Shown one piece after another: positions 1 through 9,020 of a stretch of DNA of 64,000 nucleotides. Origin of the DNA: Rhodopseudomonas_A sp036404135 (GTDB lineage: Bacteria; Pseudomonadota; Alphaproteobacteria; Rhizobiales; Xanthobacteraceae); assembly GCF_036404135.1 (NCBI RefSeq), contig NZ_DASWPE010000089.1:8746-72745 (forward strand), written 5' to 3'. Made by a program: the position numbers and the translations under genes. The notes beneath the pieces are model-generated. The model was not told the origin of the DNA, did not search any database, and was given only the letters and a program-made list of their open reading frames with translations. How positions within the stretch are numbered: position 1 is the stretch's first letter; each line of letters begins with the position of its first letter.

Positions 1-854
1 AGCGAGATGTCCGGCTTGCGCTGCCGCGGATCGTCGGACGGCAATGGAGCGAACACCAGCTGCGAGCGCGCGCCGGTCAATTCCACCACCTGCTCGGCCA
101 GTTCGCGGATGGTGAATTCCACCGGATTGCCGAGATTGACCGGGCCGGTGACGTCGTCGGCGGTCTCCATCAGCGCGATGATGCCCTCGATCAGATCGTC
201 GACGTAGCAGAACGACCGGGTCTGCGCGCCGTCGCCATACAGCGTGATGTCCTCGCCGCGCAGCGCCTGCACCACGAAATTCGACACCACGCGGCCGTCA
301 TTGACATACATCCTGGGGCCGTAGGTGTTGAAGATCCGCGCCACCTTGATCGCGGTGGCGTGCTGGCGGTGGTAATCGAAGAACAGCGTCTCGGCGCAGC
401 GCTTGCCCTCGTCGTAGCACGACCGCAGCCCGATCGGATTGACCCTTCCCCAATAGCTCTCGACCTGCGGATGGATTTCCGGATCGCCATAGACCTCCGA
501 GGTCGAGGCCTGGAAAATCTTGCATTTCAGCCGCTTCGCCAGCCCCAGCATGTTGATGGCGCCGTGCACGCTGGTCTTGGTGGTCTGCACCGGATCATGC
601 TGGTAGTGGATCGGCGAGGCCGGGCACGCCAGATTGTAGATCTGGTCGACCTCGATATAGAGCGGGAAAGTGACGTCGTGGCGGATCACTTCGAAGTCGG
701 GGTTGGCCAAAAGATGCTTGATGTTGCGGCGCTGCCCGGTGAAGAAATTGTCGACGCAGATCACCTGATGGCCGAGCCCGAGCAACCGCTCGCACAGATG
801 CGATCCCAAGAAGCCGGCGCCGCCGGTGACCAATACTCGCTTGCCAAGCTTCAT
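1..854 (-). CDS. UDP-glucuronate decarboxylase (UDP-xylose synthase), 3' end cut by window edge
   Basis: NAD-dependent extended SDR that converts UDP-glucuronate to UDP-xylose in the cytoplasm. I translated it by hand from the ATG at 854. Residues 9-15 show the Rossmann glycine motif GGAGFLG, the ASTSEVYGDP block carries the catalytic Ser/Thr, and YDEGK gives the YxxxK pair. The segment RSCYDEGKR just before and around it is typical of UXS rather than of 4-epimerases. About 284 residues are visible; the family is usually 310-345, so only a short C-terminus is missing. The gene is transcribed away from the ABC operon at 1400 across a 545-bp gap. UDP-xylose or its 4-keto intermediate would fit the polysaccharide genes further along. 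The family call is firm. Confidence 0.9.
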   Translation of the reverse strand, partial: MKLGKRVLVTGGAGFLGSHLCERLLGLGHQVICVDNFFTGQRRNIKHLLANPDFEVIRHDVTFPLYIEVDQIYNLACPASPIHYQHDPVQTTKTSVHGAINMLGLAKRLKCKIFQASTSEVYGDPEIHPQVESYWGRVNPIGLRSCYDEGKRCAETLFFDYHRQHATAIKVARIFNTYGPRMYVNDGRVVSNFVVQALRGEDITLYGDGAQTRSFCYVDDLIEGIIALMETADDVTGPVNLGNPVEFTIRELAEQVVELTGARSQLVFAPLPSDDPRQRKPDIS

Positions 855-1399
855 TTCTGACTTCCAGATGCTGTGCCGGCGTCTCGCCGACGAGACGCCG
901 CAGGGTGGGTCGGCGCCGTCCGCCGCCGCGACCTGTTGATGCGGGATCGGCCGCGTCGCGACAAGCTGCGGTTTGGCGCTCGGCCGGCCCCTGATGATTT
1001 CGATTCGATCCGATCGACCGCCGCGCCGGCGAGCCGATTCGATCGCCGCCCGCTAGCGCGGCGGCGCGCGACATTGCGCAAATTGCGCGGCCGATCGCAA
1101 GCCCTATCCCGCTGCGCGGAATGCGCCGCGCGCGCGACCGCGCGCAGCATCCGCCGGCCGGCGCAGCCGACGCGCGTGCTGGCGCGGCGCCGCATCCTGG
1201 TTCCCAGAGCGAACGGCCGAATCCGCGCCGTGCGTCGAACGATCGGCGCACTTGCGGCGCCGCGTTCATTGCCTCACAATCAAAACAAAGCGGGATGGTC
1301 GGGCGGCTTGAAAAGCCACGCGCGTTCGGCAATACCCTCTGCCCTAACAAAAACACCACAACAAGAAACGCCATAACAAAAAACCAAGGAGGAGACCCC
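855..1399. other. Divergent intergenic region, no gene seen
   Basis: This 545-bp gap separates two divergently transcribed genes and must hold both promoters. I found no convincing protein or RNA gene in it. It is very rich in CGCG and GCGC steps. The last 100 bases become A-rich (CAAAAC and ACAACAAG runs), leading to a strong ribosome binding site at 1386-1393. Confidence 0.5.
1386..1393 (+). promoter_or_regulatory. Strong ribosome binding site
   Basis: AAGGAGGA lies six bases upstream of the ATG at 1400. It fixes the start of the binding-protein gene at 1400; the longer open frame that reaches back to 1121 has no such signal. Confidence 0.8.
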
Positions 1400-2644
1400 A
1401 TGCGCAGATTCGTAGTGGCCGCCGCGCTGGCTTTGCCGATGCTCGGCCAGGCCGCGATGGCCGAGGACGCCGGCAAAGACACCGTCAAGATCGGCTACAT
1501 CGACCCGTTGTCGGGCGGCGGCGCCAGCGTCGGCGAAGGCGGGCTGAAGACCTTCCAATACCTCGCCGAGGAATTGAACGCCAAGGGCGGCGTGCTCGGC
1601 AAGAAGGTCGAGATCGTGCCGCTCGACAACAAGACCAACCCGCAGGAAAGCCTGATCCAGGCGCAGAAGGCGATCGACGCCGGGGTGCGCTATGTGACGC
1701 AGGGCAACGGCTCGGCGGTCGGCGGCGCGCTGAGCGACTTCATCACCAAATACAACGAGCGCAACCCCGGCAAGGAAGTGCTGTATTTCAATTACGCCGC
1801 GGTCGATCCGATCCTGACCAACGCCAAGTGCAGCTTCTGGCATTTCCGCTGGGACGCCAATTCCGACATCAAGATGGAAGCGCTGACCAACTACATGAAG
1901 GGCATGCCCGACATCAAGAAGGTCTACCTGATCAACCAGGACTATTCGTTCGGCCAGTCGGTGCGCAGCCAGGCCAAGGCGATGCTGGCGGCCAAGCGCC
2001 CGGACATCGCCATCGTCGGCGACGAACTGCATCCGCTGCTGAAGATCAGCGACTTCGCGCCCTATGTCGCCAAGATCAAGGCCTCCGGCGCCGACACCGT
2101 GGTCAGCGGCAATTGGGGCCAGGACATCGCGCTGTTGCTGAAGGCCTCGGCCGACGCCGGGCTGAAGGTCAACTGGTACACCTATTACGCCGGCGGCAGC
2201 GGCGGCCCCACCGCGATCAAGCAGACCGGGCTCAATCACCAGGTGTTCCAGATCACCGAAGGCTTCGCCAATATCGACCACAAGGCGTCGCAGGATTTCG
2301 AGAAGGCGTTCCGCGCCAAATACGACTTCGGCGTCTGGTATCCGCGCGCGGTCAACGAAATGCGGATGTTCGCGGCGGCCGCCGAACAGGCCAAGTCGCT
2401 GGAGCCGGTCAAGGTCGCGCAGGCGCTGGAAGACATGAAGATCGACGTGTTCAACGGCGGCGACGGCACCATGCGCAAGGACGATCACCAGTTCTTCCAG
2501 CCGATCTACATCTCCTCCTTCGGCGAGCGCAGCGAGAAGGAGCCGTTCGACGAAGAAAAGACCGGCTGGGGCTGGCGGTTGGTCGCCAAGATCGACACCC
2601 CGGCGACGGTGCTGCCGACCACCTGCAAGATGGAGCGGCCGTAG
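1400..2644 (+). CDS. Periplasmic substrate-binding protein of a branched-chain amino acid-type ABC transporter
   Basis: Type I periplasmic binding protein (Peripla_BP_6 family) of 414 residues that delivers substrate to the permease encoded downstream. A Sec signal peptide is visible: RR near the N-terminus, a hydrophobic stretch, and cleavage predicted after AMA at about residue 21. The mature protein opens with VKIGYIDPLSGGG, the usual first strand and ligand loop of this family. It is followed at once by LivH, LivM, LivG and LivF homologues, so it forms one operon. A perfect palindrome at 2674-2701 lies between this gene and livH and could keep the binding protein more abundant than the membrane parts. 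The true ligand is unknown; in Rhodopseudomonas many such systems import aromatic or fatty acids rather than amino acids. Confidence 0.9.
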   Translation: MRRFVVAAALALPMLGQAAMAEDAGKDTVKIGYIDPLSGGGASVGEGGLKTFQYLAEELNAKGGVLGKKVEIVPLDNKTNPQESLIQAQKAIDAGVRYVTQGNGSAVGGALSDFITKYNERNPGKEVLYFNYAAVDPILTNAKCSFWHFRWDANSDIKMEALTNYMKGMPDIKKVYLINQDYSFGQSVRSQAKAMLAAKRPDIAIVGDELHPLLKISDFAPYVAKIKASGADTVVSGNWGQDIALLLKASADAGLKVNWYTYYAGGSGGPTAIKQTGLNHQVFQITEGFANIDHKASQDFEKAFRAKYDFGVWYPRAVNEMRMFAAAAEQAKSLEPVKVAQALEDMKIDVFNGGDGTMRKDDHQFFQPIYISSFGERSEKEPFDEEKTGWGWRLVAKIDTPATVLPTTCKMERP

Positions 2645-2673
2645 CGCCGTCGCCGCGACGCGCCGCGCGCCCT

Positions 2674-2701
2674 CGCCTCTCCCCGCGTGCGGGGAGAGGC
2701 G
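2674..2701. repeat. Perfect 13+2+13 palindrome (Rhizobiales-type intergenic repeat)
   Basis: The arm CGCCTCTCCCCGC is followed by GT and then its exact reverse complement. The same core (CTCTCCCCGC/GCGGGGAGAG) recurs at 9719, 9945, 10043 and 10488. It lies between the binding protein and livH, where a stable stem could cause partial termination or protect the upstream mRNA from decay. No T-run follows, so it is not a classical terminator. Confidence 0.85.
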
Positions 2702-2741
2702 AAGTAAGCGCCCCTCCATTCTCAAGATCGCAGGCAACACC

Positions 2742-3689
2742 GTGCTTGAACTGATCGTCATCTCCACCTTGAATGGCGTGCTCTACGGCATGCTGCTGTT
2801 CCTGATGGCCAGCGGCTTGACCGTGATCTTCAGCATGCTCGGCGTGCTGAACTTCGCCCATGCCAGCTTCTACATGCTCGGCGCCTTCTTCGGCTTCCAG
2901 ATCAGCCGCTGGGTCGGGTTCTGGCCGGCGCTGCTGATCGCGCCGCTGTTGGCCGGCGCGATCGGCGCCGCGGTGGAACGCTACGGGCTGCGCCGCGTGC
3001 ACAAGAACGGCCACGTCGCCGAACTGCTGTTCACCTTCGGCCTCGCCTTCGCCATCGAGGAGATCGTGCAGATCATCTGGGGCAAGAGCCCGGTGGATTT
3101 CCGGGTGCCGCCGCTATTGGACTTCCCCGCCTTCACGCTGTTCTCGACCAACTATCCCGCCTTCAAGATGTTCATGCTGTTGGTCTCGGTCGGCATCTTT
3201 CTGGGGCTGTTGCTGGCGCTGAAGAAAACCAGGATCGGGCTGATCGTGCAGGCCGCATTGACCCATCCGCATATGGTTGGCCATCTCGGCCACAATGTCG
3301 GGCGCATCTTCATGCTGGTGTTCGGGGTCGGCACCGCGCTGGCCGCGGTCGCCGGCGTGATCGCAGGTCCCGCGCTGGTGACGCAGTCCAACATGGCCGG
3401 GCTGCTCGGCCCGATCCTGTTCGTGGTGGTGGTGGTCGGCGGGCTCGGCTCGCTGCCCGGCGCCTTCATCGCCTCGCTCTTGATCGGCCTGTTGCAGACC
3501 TTCGCGGTGTCGATGAACGGCTCGCTCGCCGGCCTGCTCGGTCCGCTCAGCCCCGACCTCGCACAAAGCTGGCTCAGCGACATCTGGAACGTCACCATCG
3601 CGCAGATCGCGCCGATCATGCCCTATCTGCTGCTGGTGCTGGTGTTGATCTTCCGCCCGATGGGCCTGCTCGGGACCCGCGACACATGA
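2742..3689 (+). CDS. livH: ABC transporter permease, LivH family
   Basis: Inner-membrane permease of 315 residues, one of the two channel subunits of a branched-chain amino acid-type importer. The N-terminus (LNGVLYGMLLFLMASGLTV, then FSMLGVLNFAHASFYMLGAF) is the characteristic LivH opening, and several more hydrophobic segments follow. It ends in FRPMGLLG, the standard LivH tail. The start is GTG at 2742; no in-frame ATG lies close by. The stop overlaps the ATG of livM by four bases (ATGA at 3686), which implies translational coupling. Confidence 0.9.
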   Translation: MLELIVISTLNGVLYGMLLFLMASGLTVIFSMLGVLNFAHASFYMLGAFFGFQISRWVGFWPALLIAPLLAGAIGAAVERYGLRRVHKNGHVAELLFTFGLAFAIEEIVQIIWGKSPVDFRVPPLLDFPAFTLFSTNYPAFKMFMLLVSVGIFLGLLLALKKTRIGLIVQAALTHPHMVGHLGHNVGRIFMLVFGVGTALAAVAGVIAGPALVTQSNMAGLLGPILFVVVVVGGLGSLPGAFIASLLIGLLQTFAVSMNGSLAGLLGPLSPDLAQSWLSDIWNVTIAQIAPIMPYLLLVLVLIFRPMGLLGTRDT

Positions 3690-4987
3690 GAGACGTCACC
3701 GTGAGCGCAGCCCCTCCGCCGCCGGCACTGGCCGACAAGCTGAAATTCTACCTGATCTGGATCGCGGTGGCGGCGACGCTGCTGCTGTTGCCGAAGATCT
3801 TCTCCTCCGGCGGCTCGCTGACCACCTTCAGCCTGATCGGCATCTCGATCATGTTCGCGCTGTCCTACAACATCCTGCTCGGCCAGACCGGGATGCTGTC
3901 GTTCGGCCACGCGGTGTATTACGGGCTCGGCGGCTTCCTCGCCATCCACGCCATCAACTTCATCGTCGGCCACAGATTCCCGATCCCGCTGCCGCTGGTG
4001 CCCTTGATCGGCGGCGCCACCGGGCTGTTCTTCGCCGCCTTGATCGGCTGGGTGATGACGCAGCGCTCGGGCACCGCCTTTGCGATGATCTCGCTGGGGC
4101 TCGCCGAACTGGTCGCCTCCTCAGCGCTGATCCTGCGCAGCTTCTTCGGCGGCGAGGCCGGGGTTTCCGCCAACCGCACCAAGCTGCTCAAGCTGTTCGA
4201 CTGGAATTTCGGCCCGCAGATCCAGATCTATTATCTGGTCGCGGGCTGGACGCTGCTCGCGGTGATCGCGATGTACGCGCTGACCCGCACGCCGTTCGGC
4301 CGGATGTGCAACGCGGTCCGCGACAATCCGGAGCGGGTGCAGTTCGTCGGTTACGATCCGCATGTGGTCCGCTATCTGGCGTTCTGCTTCGCCGGCCTGT
4401 TCGCCGGCATCGCCGGCGCGCTCGCCGCAATCAATTTCGAGATCGCCAATTCCGCCTATCTCGGCGCGGTGCAGTCCGGCACCGTGCTGTTCGCGGCCTA
4501 TATCGGCGGCATCGGCTTCTTCATCGGCCCGATCGTCGGCGCGATCTTCGTCACCTTCCTGTCGCTCGGCCTCAGCGACGTCACCCCGGTGTGGCAATTG
4601 TATTTCGGGCTGTTCTTTATCGCGGTGGTGATGTTCGCGCCGGGCGGCATAACCGGATTGTTGATGATGCACCGGCCGCTGATCAAGGGCGGCACCATGG
4701 CCCGGGTGCTGCCGAGCTACGCGGTGGCGCTGCTGCCCACATTGGCGATGGTCGTCGGCCTGATGCTGGCGATCGAAACCACCGTGCACTACACCGTCAA
4801 TCCCGGCGAGGACCCGCATATCCGCCCGTTCGGCCTGCCGTTCAATGCCGCAAGCCCGCTGACCTGGGCCACCGCGCTCGTGCTGATCATCGGCGGCTTC
4901 GCGCTGGCGCGGCTGAGCTGGCGCCGCGTCGGCCATGCCTGGGACGAAGCGCTCACCGCCGCCCGCCAGAACGGAGTTGCCGCATGA
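3686..4987 (+). CDS. livM: ABC transporter permease, LivM family, with extra C-terminal membrane segments
   Basis: Second channel subunit of the importer, 433 residues. The core matches LivM: LLGQTGMLSFGHAVYYGLG near residue 75, then the cytoplasmic EAA-like loop around RTPFGRMCNAVRDNPERVQFVGY, and the FAPGGITGLL end of the core near residue 330. About 100 residues follow this usual endpoint. They contain two more hydrophobic stretches (SYAVALLPTLAMVVGLML and WATALVLIIGGFAL) and a basic tail. The usual LivM length is about 320-360, so this is an extension. It overlaps livH and livG by four bases on each side. Confidence 0.88.
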   Translation: MRDVTVSAAPPPPALADKLKFYLIWIAVAATLLLLPKIFSSGGSLTTFSLIGISIMFALSYNILLGQTGMLSFGHAVYYGLGGFLAIHAINFIVGHRFPIPLPLVPLIGGATGLFFAALIGWVMTQRSGTAFAMISLGLAELVASSALILRSFFGGEAGVSANRTKLLKLFDWNFGPQIQIYYLVAGWTLLAVIAMYALTRTPFGRMCNAVRDNPERVQFVGYDPHVVRYLAFCFAGLFAGIAGALAAINFEIANSAYLGAVQSGTVLFAAYIGGIGFFIGPIVGAIFVTFLSLGLSDVTPVWQLYFGLFFIAVVMFAPGGITGLLMMHRPLIKGGTMARVLPSYAVALLPTLAMVVGLMLAIETTVHYTVNPGEDPHIRPFGLPFNAASPLTWATALVLIIGGFALARLSWRRVGHAWDEALTAARQNGVAA

Positions 4988-5730
4988 GCGCCATCGAACT
5001 GCGCGGCGTCGAAAAGAGCTTCGGCATCACCAAGGTGATCCAGAACGTCGACCTCAAGGTAGCGCAGGGCGAGCGCCACGCGCTGATCGGCCCGAACGGC
5101 GCCGGCAAGTCGACGCTGTTCAACCTGATCTCCGGCTATATGCGGCCGACCACCGGCAGCATCCTTTTGCGCGACGAGGTGATTTCGGGGCTGGCGCCCT
5201 ACCAGATCAACCGGCGCGGGCTGTCGCGCTCGTTCCAGGTCACCAACGTGTTCGGCAACATGACGGTGTGGGAAAATCTGCGCTGCGCGGTGCTGTGGGC
5301 CACCGGGCAGCGCTACGCGTTCTGGAAGAACATCGACAGGCTGCCGGAGGTGCGCGAGCGCACCGCGCGGATTCTCGAGGACATCCATCTGGTCGGCCGC
5401 CGCGACGTGCCGGCGGGCCTTTTGACCTATGCCGAGCAGCGCGCGCTGGAGATCGGCATCACCATCGCCGGCGGCGCCAACGTGATCCTGCTCGACGAGC
5501 CGACCGCCGGCATGAGCCACGCCGAGACCGAACGCGCGGTGTCGCTGATCCGCCGGCTCACCGAGGGCCGCACGCTGTTGATCGTCGAGCACGACATGAG
5601 CGTAGTGTTCGGCCTCGCCGACCGCATCTCGGTCTTGGTCTACGGCCAGATCATCGCCTCCGGCACCCCGGAGGAGATCCGCGGCAATCCCAGGGTCAAG
5701 GAAGCCTATCTCGGCGAGGAGGCGGCGTGA
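4984..5730 (+). CDS. livG: ABC transporter ATP-binding protein, LivG family
   Basis: Cytoplasmic ATPase of 248 residues. Walker A is GPNGAGKST near residue 36 and Walker B is VILLDEPTAGM near residue 173. The signature is the LivG-type degenerate form, LTYAEQRALEIG, in place of LSGGQ. The H-loop histidine sits in LLIVEHDMSVV. It starts at the ATG at 4984, overlapping livM by four bases, and its stop shares one base with the livF start. The family assignment is firm. Confidence 0.92.
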   Translation: MSAIELRGVEKSFGITKVIQNVDLKVAQGERHALIGPNGAGKSTLFNLISGYMRPTTGSILLRDEVISGLAPYQINRRGLSRSFQVTNVFGNMTVWENLRCAVLWATGQRYAFWKNIDRLPEVRERTARILEDIHLVGRRDVPAGLLTYAEQRALEIGITIAGGANVILLDEPTAGMSHAETERAVSLIRRLTEGRTLLIVEHDMSVVFGLADRISVLVYGQIIASGTPEEIRGNPRVKEAYLGEEAA

Positions 5731-6425
5731 TGCTCGAAGTCCGGGACCTGCACGCCTATTACGGCAAGAGCCACATCCTGCAGGGCGTCGACATGCAGAT
5801 CGCCGCCGGCGAGGTGGTCAGCCTGCTCGGCCGCAACGGCGTCGGCCGCTCCACCACGGTAAAGGCGATCATGGGCGAAGTGCCGCCGGTGGGTTCGATC
5901 CGCTTCAAGGGCGCCGATATCGCCGGCCTGCCGAGCTACAAGATCGCGCATCGCGGGCTGGGCTATGTGCCCGAGCATCGCGACATCTTCCCCGGGCTGA
6001 CGGTGCGACAGAATCTGATGCTCGGCGTCAAGGACCCGCGCAATCCCGGCAAGTGGCGGCTCGACGACATGCTGGAGATGTTCTCGAACCTGAAGGCGCG
6101 CGCCGACACCGCCGCCGGCGTGCTGTCCGGCGGCGAAAAGCAGATGCTGACGATCTGCCGCACCCTGATGGGCGACCCCGATCTGGTGATGATCGACGAG
6201 CCGACCGAGGGCTTGGCGCCGATCATCGTGCAGCAGGTCGGCGACCTGATCGCCGAGATCGCCCGGCGCGGCGTCGCCATCCTGCTGGTGGAACAGAAAC
6301 TCTCGATCGCACTGCGGATTTCGCATCGGCTCTACGTGATGGGGCACGGCCGGATCGTGTTCGAAGGCTCGCCGGCCGAACTCAAGGCCAACGACGCGGT
6401 GCGCAAGGAGTGGCTGGAGGTCTGA
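5730..6425 (+). CDS. livF: ABC transporter ATP-binding protein, LivF family, with Walker A Lys replaced by Arg
   Basis: Second ATPase of the operon, 231 residues. The signature LSGGEKQM and Walker B LVMIDEPTEGL are intact. The Walker A loop reads GRNGVGRST, so the invariant lysine is arginine at residue 40 (codon CGC). In P-loop ATPases that lysine contacts the ATP phosphates, and Lys-to-Arg changes usually impair hydrolysis. The partner LivG is normal, so the transporter could work with one degenerate site or be crippled. The start is the ATG at 5730, overlapping the livG stop by one base; a GTG one codon upstream is possible. Confidence 0.9.
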   Translation: MLEVRDLHAYYGKSHILQGVDMQIAAGEVVSLLGRNGVGRSTTVKAIMGEVPPVGSIRFKGADIAGLPSYKIAHRGLGYVPEHRDIFPGLTVRQNLMLGVKDPRNPGKWRLDDMLEMFSNLKARADTAAGVLSGGEKQMLTICRTLMGDPDLVMIDEPTEGLAPIIVQQVGDLIAEIARRGVAILLVEQKLSIALRISHRLYVMGHGRIVFEGSPAELKANDAVRKEWLEV

Positions 6426-6651
6426 TCGCCGCCCGGCCGGCCAGGCGCGCGGCCGCTGCCCCGCCTGATGTCGGCGAGCCCGCGGAACCCCGCATCGCAC
6501 TGCGGAATCCGTTAACCTATTTGGCAATCCGCCGGCAAGCACCCGTTAATCACGCTGGTAATGGAACAATGCACGCCGGAACGAGTCCAGGCATGTCTGA
6601 TTGGTCACCGATGAGCAGCGTATGAAGCGTTAGCTTCTGGAGGCCAGCGAG

Positions 6652-7929
6652 ATGAACCGTATCCTGAGCGGAAACGATCCCGAGCTCAGTCCGCTGTTCG
6701 CAGCGGTCAAACGCGAGGGCGATGCCAGCGACCGCATCCGGCGGGCGCTGCAGGCGGTGCGCAGCCATCTCGGCCTGCAGGTCGCCTATGTCTCGAAGTT
6801 CGAAGGCGACCAGTCGGTGTTTCGCGTGGTCGATGCGCCGGGGCTGGAGCACCTGATCAAGCCCGGCGACAGACGTGCGCTCGACGAGATCTATTGCCGG
6901 CACATTCTCGAAGGCCGGCTGCCGCAGCTGATTCCCGACACCTCCGCCGAGCCGCTGGCGATGGCGATGCCGATCACCGCCGCCTGCCATGTCGGCAGCC
7001 ATCTTAGCGTGCCGATCGAGCTGCCGAACGGCGAGACCTACGGCATGTTCTGCTGCATCGGCTTTCAGCCCGATCGCTCGCTCAACGAGCGCGACCTGGC
7101 GACCATGAAGGCGTTCGCCGAGATCGCCACGTTCGAAATCGGCTGCGAGCTGGAGGCGCAACGCGAGCTGCGAGACAAGCAGAGCCGGGTCAGCCATGTG
7201 ATCGAGCGGGACCAGATGTCGATCGTGTACCAGCCGATCTGGGATACCAACATCATGCAGCCGGTCGGCTTCGAATGCCTGGCGCGGTTTTCGCCGCAGC
7301 CTTTGCGCTCGCCGGACAAGTGGTTCGCCGACGCGGCCGAGGTCGGCATGGGCGTCGAACTCGAACTGCACGCCATTCGCAAGGCGCTGCAGGCGCTCGA
7401 TAGCTTTCCCGCGCCGATGGATCTTGGCGTCAACGCCTCGGCGGCCACCATCCTCAGCAAAGACTTCGCGACGGTGTTCGCCGACCTGCCGCTCGATCGG
7501 CTGATCGTCGAGATCACCGAGCATTCCACGGTCGGCAACTACGACGCCATCATCGACGTGTTGCGGCCGCTGCGCGAGCGCGGCTTGCGACTGGCGGTCG
7601 ACGACGCCGGCGCCGGCTATTCCAGCCTGCGGCACATCCTCAACATGGAGCCTGACTTCATCAAGCTCGACATCGGCCTGACCCAGAACATCGACCTCGA
7701 CCCGGCGCGCAAGGCGCTAGCCCGCGCCCTGGTCGGCTTCGCCCGCGACACCGGCAGCCGGATCGTCGCCGAAGGCGTCGAGCGGCAATCCGAACTCGAC
7801 GCGCTGCGCGCGATCGGGGTGAAGAAGGTGCAGGGCTATCTGCTCGGCCGTCCGATGCCGCTGCAGGAGGCGCTGGCGCTCTGCACAAGCCGCCGCCGGC
7901 GCAAGACCGCGGTCCGCTTGACGGCCTGA
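6652..7929 (+). CDS. GAF-EAL protein, probable cyclic-di-GMP phosphodiesterase
   Basis: Cytoplasmic 425-residue protein with no membrane segment. Residues of about 25-170 look like a GAF sensor domain, and about 180-425 form an EAL domain. The EAL motif is present as ECLAR. Other family landmarks are visible: NAS, VEITEH, the loop DDAGAGYSSL, VAEGVE and the QGYLLGRP end. The DD pair and the key glutamates are retained, which suggests active c-di-GMP hydrolysis. There is no GGDEF domain. CTGGAGG lies eight bases before the ATG. It stands alone between two transporter operons and may be unrelated to them. The small-molecule signal for the GAF domain is unknown. Confidence 0.88.
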   Translation: MNRILSGNDPELSPLFAAVKREGDASDRIRRALQAVRSHLGLQVAYVSKFEGDQSVFRVVDAPGLEHLIKPGDRRALDEIYCRHILEGRLPQLIPDTSAEPLAMAMPITAACHVGSHLSVPIELPNGETYGMFCCIGFQPDRSLNERDLATMKAFAEIATFEIGCELEAQRELRDKQSRVSHVIERDQMSIVYQPIWDTNIMQPVGFECLARFSPQPLRSPDKWFADAAEVGMGVELELHAIRKALQALDSFPAPMDLGVNASAATILSKDFATVFADLPLDRLIVEITEHSTVGNYDAIIDVLRPLRERGLRLAVDDAGAGYSSLRHILNMEPDFIKLDIGLTQNIDLDPARKALARALVGFARDTGSRIVAEGVERQSELDALRAIGVKKVQGYLLGRPMPLQEALALCTSRRRRKTAVRLTA

Positions 7930-7946
7930 CCGGCGCCGCGCGCCGG
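7930..7946 (+). terminator. Hairpin directly after the GAF-EAL gene
   Basis: A perfect 7-bp stem (CCGGCGC, loop CGC, GCGCCGG) begins at the first base after the stop codon. There is no U-tract, so it may only protect the 3' end. Confidence 0.35.
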
Positions 7947-8023
7947 CGCTGCCACGAGCGTTGCATGCTGCGGCGCAGCAGCTCGCGCGATCCCGATGCG
8001 CATATCGGTCGCGGCCGGCGGCT

Positions 8024-8051
8024 TTGACATCGGCAAACCCAATAGTCGAAT
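8024..8051 (+). promoter_or_regulatory. Possible sigma-70 promoter for the second ABC operon
   Basis: TTGACA at 8024-8029 is a perfect -35 hexamer. TCGAAT at 8046-8051 matches four of six -10 positions at 16-bp spacing. It lies about 140 bp before the start at 8190, in the only substantial gap ahead of this operon. The call is by eye. Confidence 0.35.
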
Positions 8052-8189
8052 ATGAGCCGGATTCGAACCGTGTAAGCTCGGGCGGCGGATCAACCGCGTG
8101 ATTAAGGGCGTCGAAACGCCCGGATCGAGGACGTTGCGACGGCAGGCGCGTGCAGCGCCGCCGCGACAGCGAACCAGGGGAGGGAATGC

Positions 8190-9020
8190 GTGCAACACGC
8201 ATTGGAGCTGCGCGCAGTGTCGCTGCGCTTCGGCGGGGTCCGGGCGCTGACCGATGTCAGCTTCGCGGTCGGCGACGGCGAGTTGTTCTCAATCATCGGC
8301 CCGAACGGCGCCGGCAAGACCTCGATCGTCAATTGCATCTCCGGCCGTTACCGCCCGACCGAGGGCCAGCTCTTCTATCATGGCCGCGACATCACCGCGC
8401 TGAAGCCCAACGCCCGCGCTTCGCTCGGCATCGGCCGCACCTTCCAGAATCTGGCGCTGTTCCACCATATGAGCGTGCTCGACAACATCATGGTCGGCCG
8501 CCACCATCTGTTGAAAAACAACTTCATCACCTGCTCCTTGTACTGGCTGACCGGCGCGCGGCAGGAAGAGCTCGAGCATCGCCGCAAGGTCGAGGAGATC
8601 ATCGACTTCCTCGACCTGCAGAGCGTGCGCAAGGCCACCGCCGGCACCCTGCCCTACGGCCTACGCAAGCGCGTCGAACTCGCCCGCGCGATGGCGCTCG
8701 AGCCGCGGCTGATCCTGCTCGACGAGCCGATGGCCGGGATGAACTTCGAAGAGAAGGAGGACATGGCGCGCTACATCGTCGACCTCAACGAAGAATACGG
8801 CATGACGGTGATGATGATCGAGCACGACATGGGCGTGGTGATGGACATCTCGCATAAGGTGATGGTGCTGGATTTCGGCCGCAAGATCGCCGAGGGCGAG
8901 CCGGCCGCGGTGCTCGCCGACAGCCACGTCAAGCGCGCTTATCTCGGCGAAGAGGACGAGCTATTGGTCGATCCCGACGATCCGCCGGCGGTCGCCGAAA
9001 CCACGGAGACCGCGGCATGA
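8190..9020 (+). CDS. livG: ABC transporter ATP-binding protein, LivG family (second system)
   Basis: Cytoplasmic ATPase of 276 residues. Walker A is GPNGAGKTS, the signature region is LPYGLRKRVELARAM (the LivG variant), and Walker B is LILLDEPMAGMNF. An acidic C-terminal tail of about 25 residues (DEDELLVDPDD region) goes beyond the usual LivG end. The start is GTG at 8190, supported by GGGGAGGG at 8177-8184. The stop overlaps the next gene's ATG by four bases, so the ligase relic was part of the same transcript. The remaining subunits are at 10602-14970. Confidence 0.9.
   Translation: MQHALELRAVSLRFGGVRALTDVSFAVGDGELFSIIGPNGAGKTSIVNCISGRYRPTEGQLFYHGRDITALKPNARASLGIGRTFQNLALFHHMSVLDNIMVGRHHLLKNNFITCSLYWLTGARQEELEHRRKVEEIIDFLDLQSVRKATAGTLPYGLRKRVELARAMALEPRLILLDEPMAGMNFEEKEDMARYIVDLNEEYGMTVMMIEHDMGVVMDISHKVMVLDFGRKIAEGEPAAVLADSHVKRAYLGEEDELLVDPDDPPAVAETTETAA

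Noticed and set aside
1280..2767. 495-residue open frame on the minus strand across the binding protein
   Set aside because: It is the antisense shadow of the clear binding-protein gene at 1400: no ribosome binding site, no known domain, and a Leu/Arg/Val-rich composition typical of reversed high-G+C codons.
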